Of a stretch of DNA of 64,000 nt, positions 45,694 to 56,999 are shown in pieces. Within the stretch, counting starts at the first letter, position 1. Every line of letters begins with the position of its first letter. The DNA lies in assembly GCA_964019415.1 (NCBI GenBank), contig OZ025872.1, positions 5,931,822-5,995,821 on the forward strand, given 5' to 3'. The notes below the pieces were generated by a model. The model was given only the letters and a program-made list of their open reading frames with translations. It had not been told where the DNA came from and did not search any database. A program made the translations under genes and the position numbers. Source of the stretch: Ianthella basta (taxonomy: Eukaryota > Porifera > Demospongiae > Verongiida > Ianthellidae).

Positions 45694-47119
45694 TTCCAAT
45701 GCTATCCCGACTAAGGACTTTACATACATGTGGCAAATACTATACAAAGCCTTCTGCAAAGTAACCATGTCCCATTGAGCTAGTGATGAACCATGAAGCA
45801 AAGAGTACATGACTGTTCTGTGAGTTGGTACAATTGTGGTTTAGCAGAGATCGTTAGGGAGGCACACTATCAACACAGTACATACCAGGTATCCATTGAT
45901 GTCAAAGATGCACACAACAGCACACAACAGGGTACCACTTGCACTGTAACAAAAATGTTAGTGAAGAGACACAGAGCAGCAGAGAGATGACAGGCTGTCT
46001 ACTACTTGAAGCAAGGATCTGCATGCACAGTCTTGGCACATACACTATTGTCTTGCCAGTGAACAGAAGATGTACCAACATGTTGTCCATTCATCGTCTT
46101 TACATGTACACACATTTACACACACGTAGTACACACACATATACCCTGTGTGCACAAACACACACACACATGTCATGCACACACTGTGCATTCAATCCTA
46201 GGCCTGGCAAGGGCCTAGCCAAGCTGGAATGTACAATAAATGTGTGTGAATGGTTGAACACTCAATTGTTTGACCATCTATGACTGATCGTGACTCTTCT
46301 TTGCCAAAAGCAGAAGCCAAGGAGCCAAGGAAGACTGCAACACCAACCTGCTCTTTGAAAGCTTGAAACCCAATCAGGAAATAGCAGCAGTTTGTGGCCA
46401 ATACCGCAAAACTGCAACAGCACTCTGCACTTAGACAGTTTGAGTCTCAATTAGGAAGCAAAAACCGGTTTGTAGCCGATACTGCAAGACTGTACACGCA
46501 CCCACCTCTTTGATGACTTCTTGCTAATTCATTTTAGTTAAGAGCCCTAACACTGACTGGCTTCTTTCCCATGATTGGATGGAGGTTATTAGCTGCAACA
46601 CACTTATATATACATCGCAATGAGACAGATGCAGATCACAGCCCAGGACATGTACTCACATGCGGTTATATACTCAGTTCACTGCCTATAGCTATTCATT
46701 CACACATATGAATGTACTTAATACTGGCTACAGTCATTATGCATGTATTCGGTCACTCTTCATTCATGCAGAATTGCATTTCTTTGTACTGAATCTACAT
46801 CAGAATCCCAGCAGAGATCCGAACTGTTCCACTGAACGGCTCAGCAGTTACTGTAGCATAGAAACCAAGAGCAGAAAACAACTTTCCAATTCTATCCCGA
46901 CTATAAGGGATTTACATGCATGAGGCAAATACTATACGAAGCCTTCTGCAAAGTAACCTTGTCTCATCGAGCTAGTTATGAATTAAAAAGCAAAGACACG
47001 CATGAAGCACATGACTGTTCTGTGCGTTGACACAGAGGATATCTTTAGTGAAGGGCATGTACACAACTAACACATGACAGTCTACACCAGGCATCCATTC
47101 ATGTCACAGAACATGCCAC
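45694..47119 (+). repeat. Composite repeat R copies
   Basis: A full R unit (45694-46881) is followed by the start of another (46882-47119), as at 25330-27867. It leads into the retroelement fossil and then peptide gene copy 2, the same order as at copy 1. Confidence 0.7.
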
Positions 47120-47491
47120 AACCTCATTCGTGACATAACAGCCAATTTAATGACAGAGGTGTCCCTATCCCTGCAGCCCTTAGGAGTTTCCTACACAAGT
47201 GCAATCACCAATGACAATTAATGCACAGTCAGACATTTGCGTCCAAAGTTTTGGTGGACTGGCAGCCAAAGGGCATTATTTTTCAATGTGAGGACCTGCA
47301 ACCCAACTGCCCCCAAGCTATCGTAACTCCTCGCTGGAAGCAGTGTATATACCAATCACAGGAGAGAGGAAAGCATAGGCAGTACAAAGAACACATCAGG
47401 AAAGTTGAAATGAGCTCCTTCACCCCCCCCCCCCCCCCATCCCCCCATCTTGTTCTTTCCATCTTTGAAGAAATGAGCAAATGCACAGCAG
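47120..47491 (+). mobile_element. Fossil retroelement fragment fused to peptide copy 2
   Basis: It reads ERGKHRQYKEHIRKVEMSS and then FEEMSKCTAV, after which the sequence switches into the 3' end of the peptide repeat array. Old and broken. It contains a poly(C) run near 47425. Confidence 0.55.
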
Positions 47492-48268
47492 TGCATCAGG
47501 ATTCTCGCCTAGATCCGGAGGGTGAAAGGCTCCAAAATGCAACCCCCGCTTCTGCCTGCTTTGATCACCTTCATCCAATTAAGGATTCTTGCCTTGTTTG
47601 GGAGGGGTAAAGGCTCCTAAATGCAACTTCCGCTTTTGCCTGCTTCGATCACCTTCATCCAATTCAGAATTCTCGCCTTGTTCGGGAGGGCTAAAGGCTT
47701 CTAAATGCAACTCCCGCTTCTGCCTGCTTCGATCACCTTCATCCAATTCAAGGTTCTCGCCTTGTTCGGGAGGGCTAAAGGCTCCTAAATGCAACTTCCG
47801 CTTTTGCCTGCTTCGATCACCTTCATCCAATTCAGAATTCTCGCCTTGTTCGGGAGGGCTAAAGGCTTCTAAATGCAACTCCCGCTTCTGCCTGTTTCGA
47901 TCACCTTTATCCAATTCAGGGTTCTTGCCTTGTTCAGGAGGGCTAAAGGCTCCTAAATGCAACTCCCACTTCTGCCTGCTTCAATCACCTTCATCCAATT
48001 CAGGGTTCTCGCCTTGTTCGGGAGGGCTAAAGGCTCCTAAATGCAACTTCCACTTCTGCCTGCTTCAACCACCTTCATCCAATTCAGAATTCTTGCCTAG
48101 ATCGGGAAGGCGAAATGCTCCTAAACGTAATCCCTGCTTCTGCCTGCTTCGATCGCCTTCATTCAGTTCAGGATTCTCACCAGTGAAGTAAAGCCAAGGA
48201 CCAGCTGGTGTCGCACTTGACAGTGCACAGCAGATGAGGATGAACTGAATGCTTTTGACAGCAGTCAT
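47492..48268 (-). pseudogene. Secreted tandem-repeat peptide precursor, copy 2 (decayed, 8 diverged units)
   Basis: The signal peptide is intact (MTAVKSIQFILICCALSSAT) with the leader ending RQKQ. Eight units follow with a distinct sequence, mostly KLHLGAFSPPEQGEN or ELHLEAFSPPEQGEN, alternating so that a two-unit (174-bp) period is visible. Stop codons occur after unit 1 and in unit 2, both where the family has Arg (CGA to TGA), and in unit 7 (Glu to TAA). The processing site is RQKW in units 1 and 2. The CGA-to-TGA and CGG-to-TGG changes point to CpG decay. The 3' end is fused to repeat sequence at about 47492. A 67-residue secreted product is the most that could be made. Confidence 0.75.
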
Positions 48269-48299
48269 TATTCCTCCTGTCTAGCTGCCTGTATTAGCT

Positions 48300-48430
48300 A
48301 TACATCACAAACTTAGCAATCAGCAATTTATACGCAATGGATGAAGCAGTACATGTGCACTGTCAATATCCTCCTGCATAGTTAAGTGCTGTGACATTAC
48401 TTATCATATGATGACGTCATAGATCAAAGG
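48300..48430 (-). promoter_or_regulatory. Promoter of peptide copy 2: TATA box and CRE
   Basis: TATAAATT at 48325-48332 and TGACGTCA at 48412-48419, at the same spacing as in copy 1. A second intact TGACGTCA is at 48644-48651 in the next upstream unit. Confidence 0.5.
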
Positions 48431-48493
48431 CACCGACATGCAGGTTGAAAGGCAACCGCAGAGGCAATCACATAAGCGCCACCTCCATATATG

Positions 48494-48558
48494 GGGGTGG
48501 CATGAGAGCAAACCGCTTACCAACACTACTGGTAAGCGTTTTGCTCCCACACCACCCC
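48494..48558. repeat. Hairpin 2a, 28-bp arms
   Basis: Arms 48494-48521 and 48531-48558. Same family as 30331 and 30569, but with mismatches in the left arm (catgagagcaaacc). Confidence 0.8.
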
Positions 48559-48731
48559 GTATATGCTACCTTCCATTTATGGCTACTGTGCAACAGGCAT
48601 ACTCTCCAAAGGTCTTGGGGAAGCTCCATTACTTATCATATGATGACGTCATAGATCAAAGGCACCAACATGCAGGTTGAAAGGTAACCAGAGAGGCAAT
48701 CACATAAGCGCCCTTAACACTTCCACATACG

Positions 48732-48796
48732 GGGGTGGCGTGGGAGCAAAATGCTTACCAACTCAGCTGGTAAGCATTTTGCTCCCACGCCACCCC
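48732..48796. repeat. Hairpin 2b, 28-bp arms
   Basis: Arms 48732-48759 and 48769-48796 pair perfectly. The central pair is T:A where hairpin 1b has C:G, a compensated change. Confidence 0.85.
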
Positions 48797-48799
48797 CCG

Positions 48800-49240
48800 T
48801 ATATGCCACCTTCCATATATGGCTACTGTGCAACAGGCATACTTTCCAAAGGTCTTGGGGAAGCTGCATGAAAGCGAGCCAATGGCTTGCAACAAAAGAG
48901 GAGCATGCACATGTTTCAGCCTCCAGTTGCTCCTCAGGCGGAACTCCTAGCAAGTGGAGGGTTCTTTCGACCCCCCCGAACTCCCCTTGATTGTGGGCCT
49001 GTCCTGGGTTATGATCTGCATCTGTCTCATTGTAGTACAGATGTGTTGAAGCCAGTGACTTCCATTCAATAGTAGGAAAGAAGCCAGTCAGGACTAGGAC
49101 TTCAGTAATTAATAGGAACTAGGAAGAAGTCATCGAACGGCAAGGTGCAATCTTCCATACATTGCCCCTTGGCTTCTGTTTTTCGCAAGAGCCAGTCGAA
49201 GATCTTCAAACAAGCCTGCAGCCATCCATGCGCACATTGT
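48800..49240. repeat. Upstream flank duplicated from 30640-31035
   Basis: Shared sequence includes caacaaaagaggagcatgca and cagcctccagttgctcctca. Non-coding. Confidence 0.7.
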
Positions 49241-49294
49241 AGATCCAGCACGGCCACGCATTTGCCATTATCAAATGCACAGTGTATGTATACA

Positions 49295-49302
49295 GGTGTG
49301 TG

Positions 49303-49392
<90 letters not shown>

Positions 49393-49429
49393 TGTGTGCT
49401 TGTGTGTGTGTGTGTGTGTGTGTGTTTGT

Positions 49430-49477
<48 letters not shown>

Positions 49478-49509
49478 ATGTGTGTGTGTGTGTGTGTGCT
49501 TGTGTGTGC
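49295..49509. repeat. (TG)n tract, about 215 bp
   Basis: A tg repeat with gcttg and gtttg interruptions, equivalent to 31041-31157. Confidence 0.95.
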
Positions 49510-49561
49510 TTAATCTACATAACTACACTGTAATCAGTCTATATACCTAGTGCCATGAACA

Positions 49562-50137
49562 CCACTGGTACTGTCCATTGTATGACTACTGTATAGTAGT
49601 ACAACTCGGATTCTGTATAGCTGTATATAAGGTCATAGAAGTTGCTTCTCAGGTGGAACTCCTATAGGCAAGTGGGGGAGGGGGGGGTCTTTTGAACCCC
49701 CCACGAACCCCTTTTGCAGACGGGCGGACGTATATGCATGTCCTGTGTGGTGATCTGCACGTGTCTCGTTGCAGTATAGATGTGTTGAAGCCAATGACTT
49801 CCATTCAATAGTAGGAAAGAAGCCAGTCAGGACTAGGACTTCAGTGACTAAAAGTAATTAGGAAGAAGTCATGGAACAGCAAGGCACAGACTTCACATGT
49901 TGCCCCTTGGCTTCTGTTTTTTTCCCAAGAACTAGTCAAAGACCAATAAACAAGTGTGCAGCCATTCACACACATATTGTAGATTCAGCACAGCCTACGC
50001 AGTTGCCATGATCAAATACACAGTGTACATAAAGGCATGTGCATATAATATGTGTGTGTGTGTTTGTGTGTGTTTAATTACACAAATCTACACAACTACG
50101 GTGTAATCAGCCTATATAGTGGTCGAAACGTCCTGTA
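49562..50137. repeat. Segmental duplicate of 36057-36640
   Basis: It matches to cgaaacgtcctgtatcaa and then switches into peptide gene 3. Confidence 0.75.
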
Positions 50138-51151
50138 TCAATGCAACCCCCTCTTCTGCCTGCTTTGATCACCTTCATCCACTTCAGGATTCTCGCCTAG
50201 ATCGGGAGGGGGGCGAAAGGCTCCTAATTGCAACCCCCTCTTCTGCCTGCTTTGATCACCTTCATCCAATTCAGGATTCTCGCCTAGATCGGGAGGGGGG
50301 CGAAAGGCTCCTAAATGCAACCCCCTCTTCTGCCTGCTTTGATCACCTTCATCCAATTCAGGATTCTCGCCTAGATCGGGAGGGGGGCGAAAGGCTCCTA
50401 AATGCAACCCCCGCTTCTGCCTGCTTTGATCACCTTCATCCAATTCAGGATTCTCGCCTAGATCGGGAGAGGGGCGAAAGGCTACTAAATGCAACCCCCG
50501 CTTCTGCCTGCTTTGATCACCTTCATCCAATTCAGGATTCTCGCCTAGATCCGGAGGGGGGCGAAAGGCTCCTAAATGCAACTCCCGCTTCTGCCTGCTT
50601 TGATCACCTGTATCCAATTCAGGATTCTCGCCTAGATCAGGAGGGGGGCGAAAGGCTCCTAAATGCAACCCCCGCTTCTGCCTGCTTTGATCACCTTCAT
50701 CCAATTCAGGATTCTCGCCTAGATCAGGAGGGGGGCGAAAGGCTCCTAAATGCAACCCCCGCTTCTGCCTGCTTTGATCACTTCCATCCAATTCAGGATT
50801 CTTGCCTAGATCAGGAGGGGGGCGAAAGGCTCCTAAATGCAACCCCCGCTTCTGCCTGCTTTGATCGCCTTCATCCAATTCAGGATTCTCGCCTAGATCG
50901 GGAGGGGGACGAAAGGCTCCTAAATGCAATCCCCACTTCTGCCTGCTTTGATCACCTTCATCCAATTCAGGTTTCTCACCTAGATTGGGAGGGCGAAAGG
51001 CTCCTGAACGCAATCCCTGCGGCTGCCTGCTTCGATCGCCTTCATCCAATTCATGATTCTCGCCAGTGGGGTAAAACCAAGGACCAGCTGGTGTCGCACT
51101 TGACAGTGCACAGCAGATGAGGATCAACTGAATGCTTTTGACAGCAGTCAT
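50138..51151 (-). CDS. Secreted tandem-repeat peptide precursor, copy 3 (10 units, 3' truncated)
   Basis: The 337-residue frame starts MTAVKSIQLILICCALSSAT (signal peptide), with a leader ending RQPQ. Ten units of 28-29 residues follow, GLHLGAFRPPP plus the acidic segment, nine of them ending in RQKR. Unit 1 ends RQKW. Variants include ELHLGAF, GLHLVAFRPSP, LDTGDQS and LDGSDQS. After the tenth unit the frame reads GLH and stops, because the sequence joins an unrelated repeat (gtcgaaacgtcctg). The original 3' end is therefore lost but the frame stays open. Most units match copy 1, so the two open copies are recent relatives. Confidence 0.78.
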   Translation of the reverse strand: MTAVKSIQLILICCALSSATPAGPWFYPTGENHELDEGDRSRQPQGLRSGAFRPPNLGEKPELDEGDQSRQKWGLHLGAFRPPPDLGENPELDEGDQSRQKRGLHLGAFRPPPDLGKNPELDGSDQSRQKRGLHLGAFRPPPDLGENPELDEGDQSRQKRGLHLGAFRPPPDLGENPELDTGDQSRQKRELHLGAFRPPPDLGENPELDEGDQSRQKRGLHLVAFRPSPDLGENPELDEGDQSRQKRGLHLGAFRPPPDLGENPELDEGDQSRQKRGLHLGAFRPPPDLGENPELDEGDQSRQKRGLQLGAFRPPPDLGENPEVDEGDQSRQKRGLH

Positions 51152-51266
51152 TATTCCTCCCGTCTAGCTGCCTGTATTAGCTATACATCACAAACTTAGC
51201 AAGCAGCAATTTATATGCAATGAATGAAGCAGTACATGTGCACTGTCAATATCCTCCTATAGATCG
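51152..51266 (-). promoter_or_regulatory. Truncated promoter of peptide copy 3
   Basis: TATAAATT (51208-51215) is conserved. Homology to copies 1 and 2 stops near 51258, where the satellite begins, so the CRE and hairpin units are missing. Confidence 0.5.
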
Positions 51267-52503
51267 CCTTGCCTCATCTTGCCTCATCTTGCTTCATCTT
51301 GTCTCATCTTGCCTCATCTAGCCTCATATTGTCTCGGTTTACTTCTCGAATCATCTTGTCTCGTCTTGTCTCATCTTGCTTCATCTTACCTCATCTTGCC
51401 TCATCTTGCCTCATCTTGTCTGGTCTTGTTTCATCTTGTCTCGTCTTGCCTCATCTTACCTCATCTTACCTCATCTTACCTCATCTTACATCATCTTTCC
51501 TCATCTTGCCTCGTCTTGTCTCGTCTTGCTTCATCTTATCTCGTCTTGTCTCATCTTGTCTCATGTTGCCTCATCTTGCCTCATCTTGCCCCATCTTGCC
51601 TCATCTTATCTCGTCTTGCTTCATCTTGTCTTGTCTTGCCTCATCTTGTCTTGTCTTGCTTCATCTTGCCTCATCTTGCCTCATCTAGCCTCATATTGTC
51701 TCGGTTTACTTCATCTTGTCTCGTCTTGTCTCATCTTGCTTCATCTTACCTCATCTTGCCTCATCTTGCCTCATCTTGTCTGGTCTTGTTTCATCTTGTC
51801 TCGTCTTGCCTCATCTTACCTCATCTTACCTCATCTTACCTCATCTTACATCATCTTTCCTCATCTTGCCTCGTCTTGTCTCGTCTTGCTTCATCTTATC
51901 TCGTCTTGTCTCATCTTGTCTCATGTTGCCTCATCTTGCCCCATCTTGCCTCATCTTATCTCGTCTTGCTTCATCTTGTCTTGTCTTGCCTCATCTTGTC
52001 TTGTCTTGCTTCATCTTGCCTCATCTTGCTTTATCTTGCTTCATCTTGCCTCATCTTTTCTCATCTTGCCTCTTCTTGCCTCAACTTATCTCATCTTGCC
52101 TCATCTTGCCACATCTTGCCTCATCTTGCCTCATCTTGCCTAATCTTGCCTCATCTTGTCTTGCTTCATCTTGCCTCATCTTGCCTCATCTTGTCTCGTC
52201 TTGCTTCATCTTGTCTCGTCTTGTCTCATCTTGCCTCATCTTGCCTCATCTTGCTTCTTCTTACCTCATCTTGCCTCATCTTATCTCGTCGTGCTTCATC
52301 TTGCCTCGTCCAGCCTCATTGTGTCTCGTCATGCTTCATCTTGACTCTTCTTGCTCTATCTTACCTCATCATGCCTCATTTTGCCTCATCTTGCTTCATC
52401 TTGTCTCATCTTGCCTCATCTTGTCTCATATTGCCTCAACTTGCTTCATCTTGTCTTGTCTTGTCTCATCTTGTCTCATATTGCCTCATCTTGCCCCATC
52501 TTT
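51267..52503. repeat. 10-bp satellite, block 1
   Basis: The unit tgcctcatct, with variants tgtctcgtct, tgcttcatct and tacctcatct, is repeated without spacer. A higher-order copy of roughly 350-360 bp is visible (51311-51660 against 51672-52020; both contain agcctcatattgtctcggtt). The long Ser-Cys-Leu-Ile-Leu-Pro-His-Leu-Ala frames in all three plus frames are products of the repeat. Confidence 0.95.
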
Positions 52504-53680
52504 TCGCATGTGGGTTATGGCACTATGTAAACAATGGGGCGTGTTCGCGGCCGATTTTTTACCTCCGTATAATTGCTTATATCTCCTGCAAGCTTTGTTC
52601 AATCGACGTCAGGCGAGTACCAGTAGAAAGAACAACTTCCGCTCTTTACGTCTGCGTACGATATGTGCTGATGGCGCCTTGCCTCACTGAGCAATGTCGC
52701 CGCTAACGAAGCCATCAAAGTAGCGGGAAATATCTTTCTGGCTATCGGAGGAACGTCTAAACGGAACAAAACGAACATTAATCTGCTCATACACATGCGA
52801 TCTAACTTTTGCATGCATGCATTGTTGTTAAACTAATCCTATCCAAAGTTACAGCAAGAAAACTAACTTTCGTTTCTCTTTAGCCAACTTCTGCGCCTTG
52901 TAACTCCTCACAGGAAGCGAGCACGAACAATGCATGCATGGAATAGTTAGATAATTTCCTTAGCATGCGAAACGAGCCATCAACGTGCCTCTACCTAGCA
53001 ATACCGATAGCCAGAAAGATATTTTCGCGAATAACCGTAACAGCCCGCCAACAGGGGCAATGTCTCGTGACGTCCTTGTGATATTTTCAAAAAATGGCTG
53101 ACGGCATTACCGTATAGCGGGAAAATTACGCGAGGTTTAATGTTCGCGATTTCACCAAATTCGCGAAAATTTCCTTCGCGAATTTTCTCCACCCATCAGT
53201 ATAATAATATGCAAACGTCATAATAAGATGGCCGCCGCGTAGCGCAGAAGTGGGTTTAGCCATTTAAGTGCTATCTTATGGTTCTGTGCTCGAACATTCC
53301 CTTCAACTAAGTAGTTTGCCTGGCAAAGAGAGGTTTTGGAGGTTGGAAATCGCGAAATTAAAACCGCGAAATGTTAGGCTTTGAACAAAATCGCGAAATT
53401 TTCTTTCGCGAAATTTTCCCGCTATACGGTATAGCACATCGTGCAGTTAGGCATTTTCGCTCGAACGATTAGATCAAATCTGCTCGGTAAGGCTTGTTTT
53501 CGTCCTTAGGTACATAGCTAGCTGCCAGATACGACGTTCTAGGGCGATTTCTTTTCTAAAATATTCGCAGATCATGCGCACATCACATGACATTGCGCAA
53601 GTAGCCATGGTAACAAAGGAATTCACACCTTTATGTTATGATTTGCCTTATGTAAGCAATAACTGCCATAACCTACAAGC
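52504..53680. other. Unique spacer between satellite blocks
   Basis: It contains an inverted pair around 52724-52750 and 53006-53031 (aaatatctttctggctatcg), a MITE (53108-53431) and a dispersed piece at 53480-53620 shared with 37810-37940. No gene was recognised. Confidence 0.5.
53108..53431. mobile_element. TA-flanked MITE with cgcgaaa-rich ends
   Basis: The left end taccgtatagcgggaaaatt is matched on the right in reverse complement. The termini contain several copies of the word cgcgaaa. Insertion is at TA, as for Tc1/mariner-type elements. The interior includes gatggccgccgcg and atgcaaacgtcat, shared with the MITE at 18573-18928. A diverged relative is at 62526-62878. Confidence 0.7.
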
Positions 53681-55155
53681 GTCCTCATCGTTCCTCATCT
53701 TGCCTCATCTTGCCTCATCTTGTTCCGTCTTGCCTCATCTTGTCTCGTCTTGTCTCATCTTGCTTCATCTTACCTCGTCTTGCCTCGTCTTGCCTCATCT
53801 TGCCTCATCTTGCTTCATCTTGTCTCATCTTGCCTCATCTAGCCTCATATTGTCTCGGTTTACTTCATCTTGTCTCGTCTTGTCTCATCTTGCTTCATCT
53901 TACCTCATCTTGCCTCATCTTGTCTGGTCTTGCTTCATCTTGTCTCGTCTTGCCTCATCTTACCTCATCTTACCTTATCTCTCCTCATCTTGCCTCATCT
54001 TGCCTCATCTTGTCTCGTCTTGCTTCATCTTGTCTTGTCTTGCCTCATCTTGTCTTGTCTTGCTTCATCTTACCTCATCTTGCCTCATCTTGCTTCACCT
54101 TATCTTGTCTTGCTTCATCTTGTCTCGTCTTGCCTCATCTTGTCTCGTCTTGCTTCATCTTGTCTCTTCTTGCTTTATCTTACCTCATCTTGCCTCATCT
54201 TGCCTCATCTTGCTTCATCTTGTCTCATCTTGCCTCATCTTGCCTCATCTTGTCTCGTCTTGCTTCATCTTGTCTCGTCTTGCCTCATCTTGCCTTATCT
54301 TGTCTCATCTTGCTTCATCTTGCCTCATGTTGTCTCATCTTGCCCAATCTTTCCTCATCTTGCCACATCTTGCCTCATCTTGTCTCATCTAATCTCATCT
54401 AGCCTCATCTTGTCTTGTCTTGCCTCATCTTGCCTCATCTTGTCTCATCTTGCCTCATCATGTCTCAAATTATCTCATCTTGCCAAATCTTTCCTCATCT
54501 TGGCACATCTTGCCTCATCTTGTCTAATCTTGTCTCATCTTGCCTCATCTTGCCTCATCTTGTCTTGTCTTGCTTCATCTTGTCTTGTCTTGCTTCATCT
54601 TGCCTCATCTTGTCTCATCTTGCCTAATCTTGCCTCTTCTTGTCTCGTCTTACTTCATCGTGTCTCATCTTGCCTCATCTTGCCTCATCTTGTCTCGTCT
54701 TGCTTCATTTTGTCTCATCTTGTCTCATCTTGTCTCATCTTGTCTCATCTTGTCTCATCTTGCCTCATCTTGCTTCATCTTACCTCATTTTGCCTCATCT
54801 TACCTCATCTTGCCTCATCTTGCTTCATCTTACCTCATCTTGTATCATCTTGCTTCATCATGCCTCATCTTGTCTCATCTTGCCAAATCTTTCATCATCT
54901 TACCTCATCTTGCCTCATCTTTCCTCATCTTGCCTCATCTTGTCTGGTCTTGCTTCATCTTGTCTCGTCTTGCCTCATCTTACCTCATCTTACCTCATCT
55001 TTCCTCATCTTTCCTCATCTTGCCTTATCTTGTCTCGTCTTGCTTCATCTTGTCTCGTCTTGCCTCATCTTACCTCATCTTACATCATCTTTCCTCATCT
55101 TTCCTCATCTTGCCTCATCTTGTCTCGTCTTGCTTCATCTTGTCTCGTCTTGTCT
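53681..55155. repeat. 10-bp satellite, block 2
   Basis: Same unit as block 1. The agcctcatattgtctcggtt higher-order marker recurs near 53838. Confidence 0.95.
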
Positions 55156-55490
55156 GTGATGGACACATTATCGTACAATGAAGCTTGATCATAATATTGT
55201 CTTACCTGTTGTTGTGTGATTAGCTGGGTATGTTGTGGTTTGTGTGCGTGTACTGTATCCGTTAGTTATTGATTATGCTGACCTGTATTATTGATTATGC
55301 ATGGGATGTTTTTTGGTGCAGCTGTACTTTTGATTTGGTGGTTGTTGGTGGCTACCGAGTTTGTCAGTGAGTTGTATCTCTTGTTGTTGGCCGCAGTGTG
55401 TGCCTAATTATTGTTCCAGTCCTGTCCAGTGTTCGAACGTCTCTCCGTACGGCGGAGTCTCCCGTATAACATTCGAACACTTTATCACAT
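55156..55490. other. Unique spacer between satellite blocks 2 and 3
   Basis: 335 bp of non-repeat sequence, G/T-rich, ending cgtacggcggagtctcccgt. No gene was recognised. Confidence 0.4.
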
Positions 55491-56982
55491 TGTCTCATCT
55501 TGTCTCATGTTGCCTCATCTTGCCTCATCTTGCCCCATCTTGCCTCATCTTATCTCGTCTTGCTTCATCTTGTCTCGTCTTGCCTCATCTTGTCTTGTCT
55601 TGCTTCATCTTACCTCATCTTGCCTTATCTTGCCTCATCTTGCCCCATCTTGCCTCATCTTGCCTCATCTTATCTTGCCTTGCTTCATCTTGTCTCGTCT
55701 TGCCTCATCTTGTCTTGTCTTGCTTCATCGTGTCTCTTCTTGCTTTATCTTACCTCATCTTGCCTCATCTTGCTTCATCTTGCTTCATCTTGTCTCATTT
55801 TGCCTCATCTTGCCTCATCTTGTCTCGTCTTGCTTCATCTTCTCTCGTCTTGTCTCATCTTGCCTTATCTTGTCTCATCTTGCCTCATCTTGCCTCATCT
55901 AATCTCATCTAGCCTCATCTTGTCTCGTCTTGCGTCATCTTGTCTCATCTTGTCTCATCTTGCCTAATCTTGCCTCTTCTTGTCTCTTCTTGCGTCATCT
56001 TGTCTCATCTTGCCTCATTGTGTCTCGTCTTGCTTCATTTTGTCTCATCTTGTCTCATCTTGTCTCATCCTGCCTCATCTTGCCTCATCTTGCTTCATCT
56101 TGCTTCATCTTACCTCATCTTGTATCATCTTGCCTCATCATGCCTCATCTTGTCTCATTTTGCCAAATCTTTCCTCATCTTACCTCATCTTGCCTCATCT
56201 TGCCTCATCTTGCCTCATCTTGCTTCATCTTACTTCATCTTACCTTATCTTGTCTCATCTTGCCAAATCTTTCCTCATCTTGCCACATCTTACCTGATCT
56301 TGTCTCATTTTACCAAATCTTTCCTCATCTTGTCTCATCTTGCCTCATCTTGCCTCATCTTGCCTCATTTTGCCTCATCTTATCTAGTCTCACTTCATCG
56401 TGTCTCGTCTTGCCTTATCTTGTCTCGTCTTGCTTCATTTTGTCTCGTCTTGCTTCATCTTATCTCATCTTGCCTCATCTTGCCTAATCTGGCTTGATCT
56501 TGTCTCATCTTGCCTCTTCTTGTCTCGTCTTGCTTCATCTTTTCTCGTCTTGTCTTGTCTTGTATTGTCTCATCTTGCCTCATCTTGCCTCATCTTGTCT
56601 TGCTTCATCTTGTCTCGTCTTGTCTCGTCTTGCTTTATCTTGTCTCATCTTGCCTCATCTTGTCTCGTCTTGCTTCATCTTGTATCGTCTTGCCTCATCT
56701 TACCTCATCTTACCTCATCTTGCCTCATCTTGCCTCATCTTGTCTTGTCTTACTTCATCTTGTCTCATCTTGTCTCATCTTGCCTCTTCTTACCTCATCT
56801 TGCTTCATCTTACCACATCTTGTCTCGTCTTACTTCATCTTGTCTCGTCTTGTCTCATCTTGTCTCATCTTGCCTCTTCTTACCTCATCTTGCTTCATCT
56901 TACCACATCTTGCCTCATCTTGCCTCATCTTGCCTCATCTTGTCTCGTCTTGCTTCATCTTGTCTCTACTTGCTTTATCTTA
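55491..56982. repeat. 10-bp satellite, block 3
   Basis: Same unit. It ends by joining the cassette sequence acgtagctagtgccatgaac. Confidence 0.95.
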
Positions 56983-56999
56983 CGTAGCTAGTGCCATGA

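Noticed and set aside
51267-56982. CRISPR-like array
   Set aside because: Contiguous 10-bp satellite without spacers, in a eukaryotic context.
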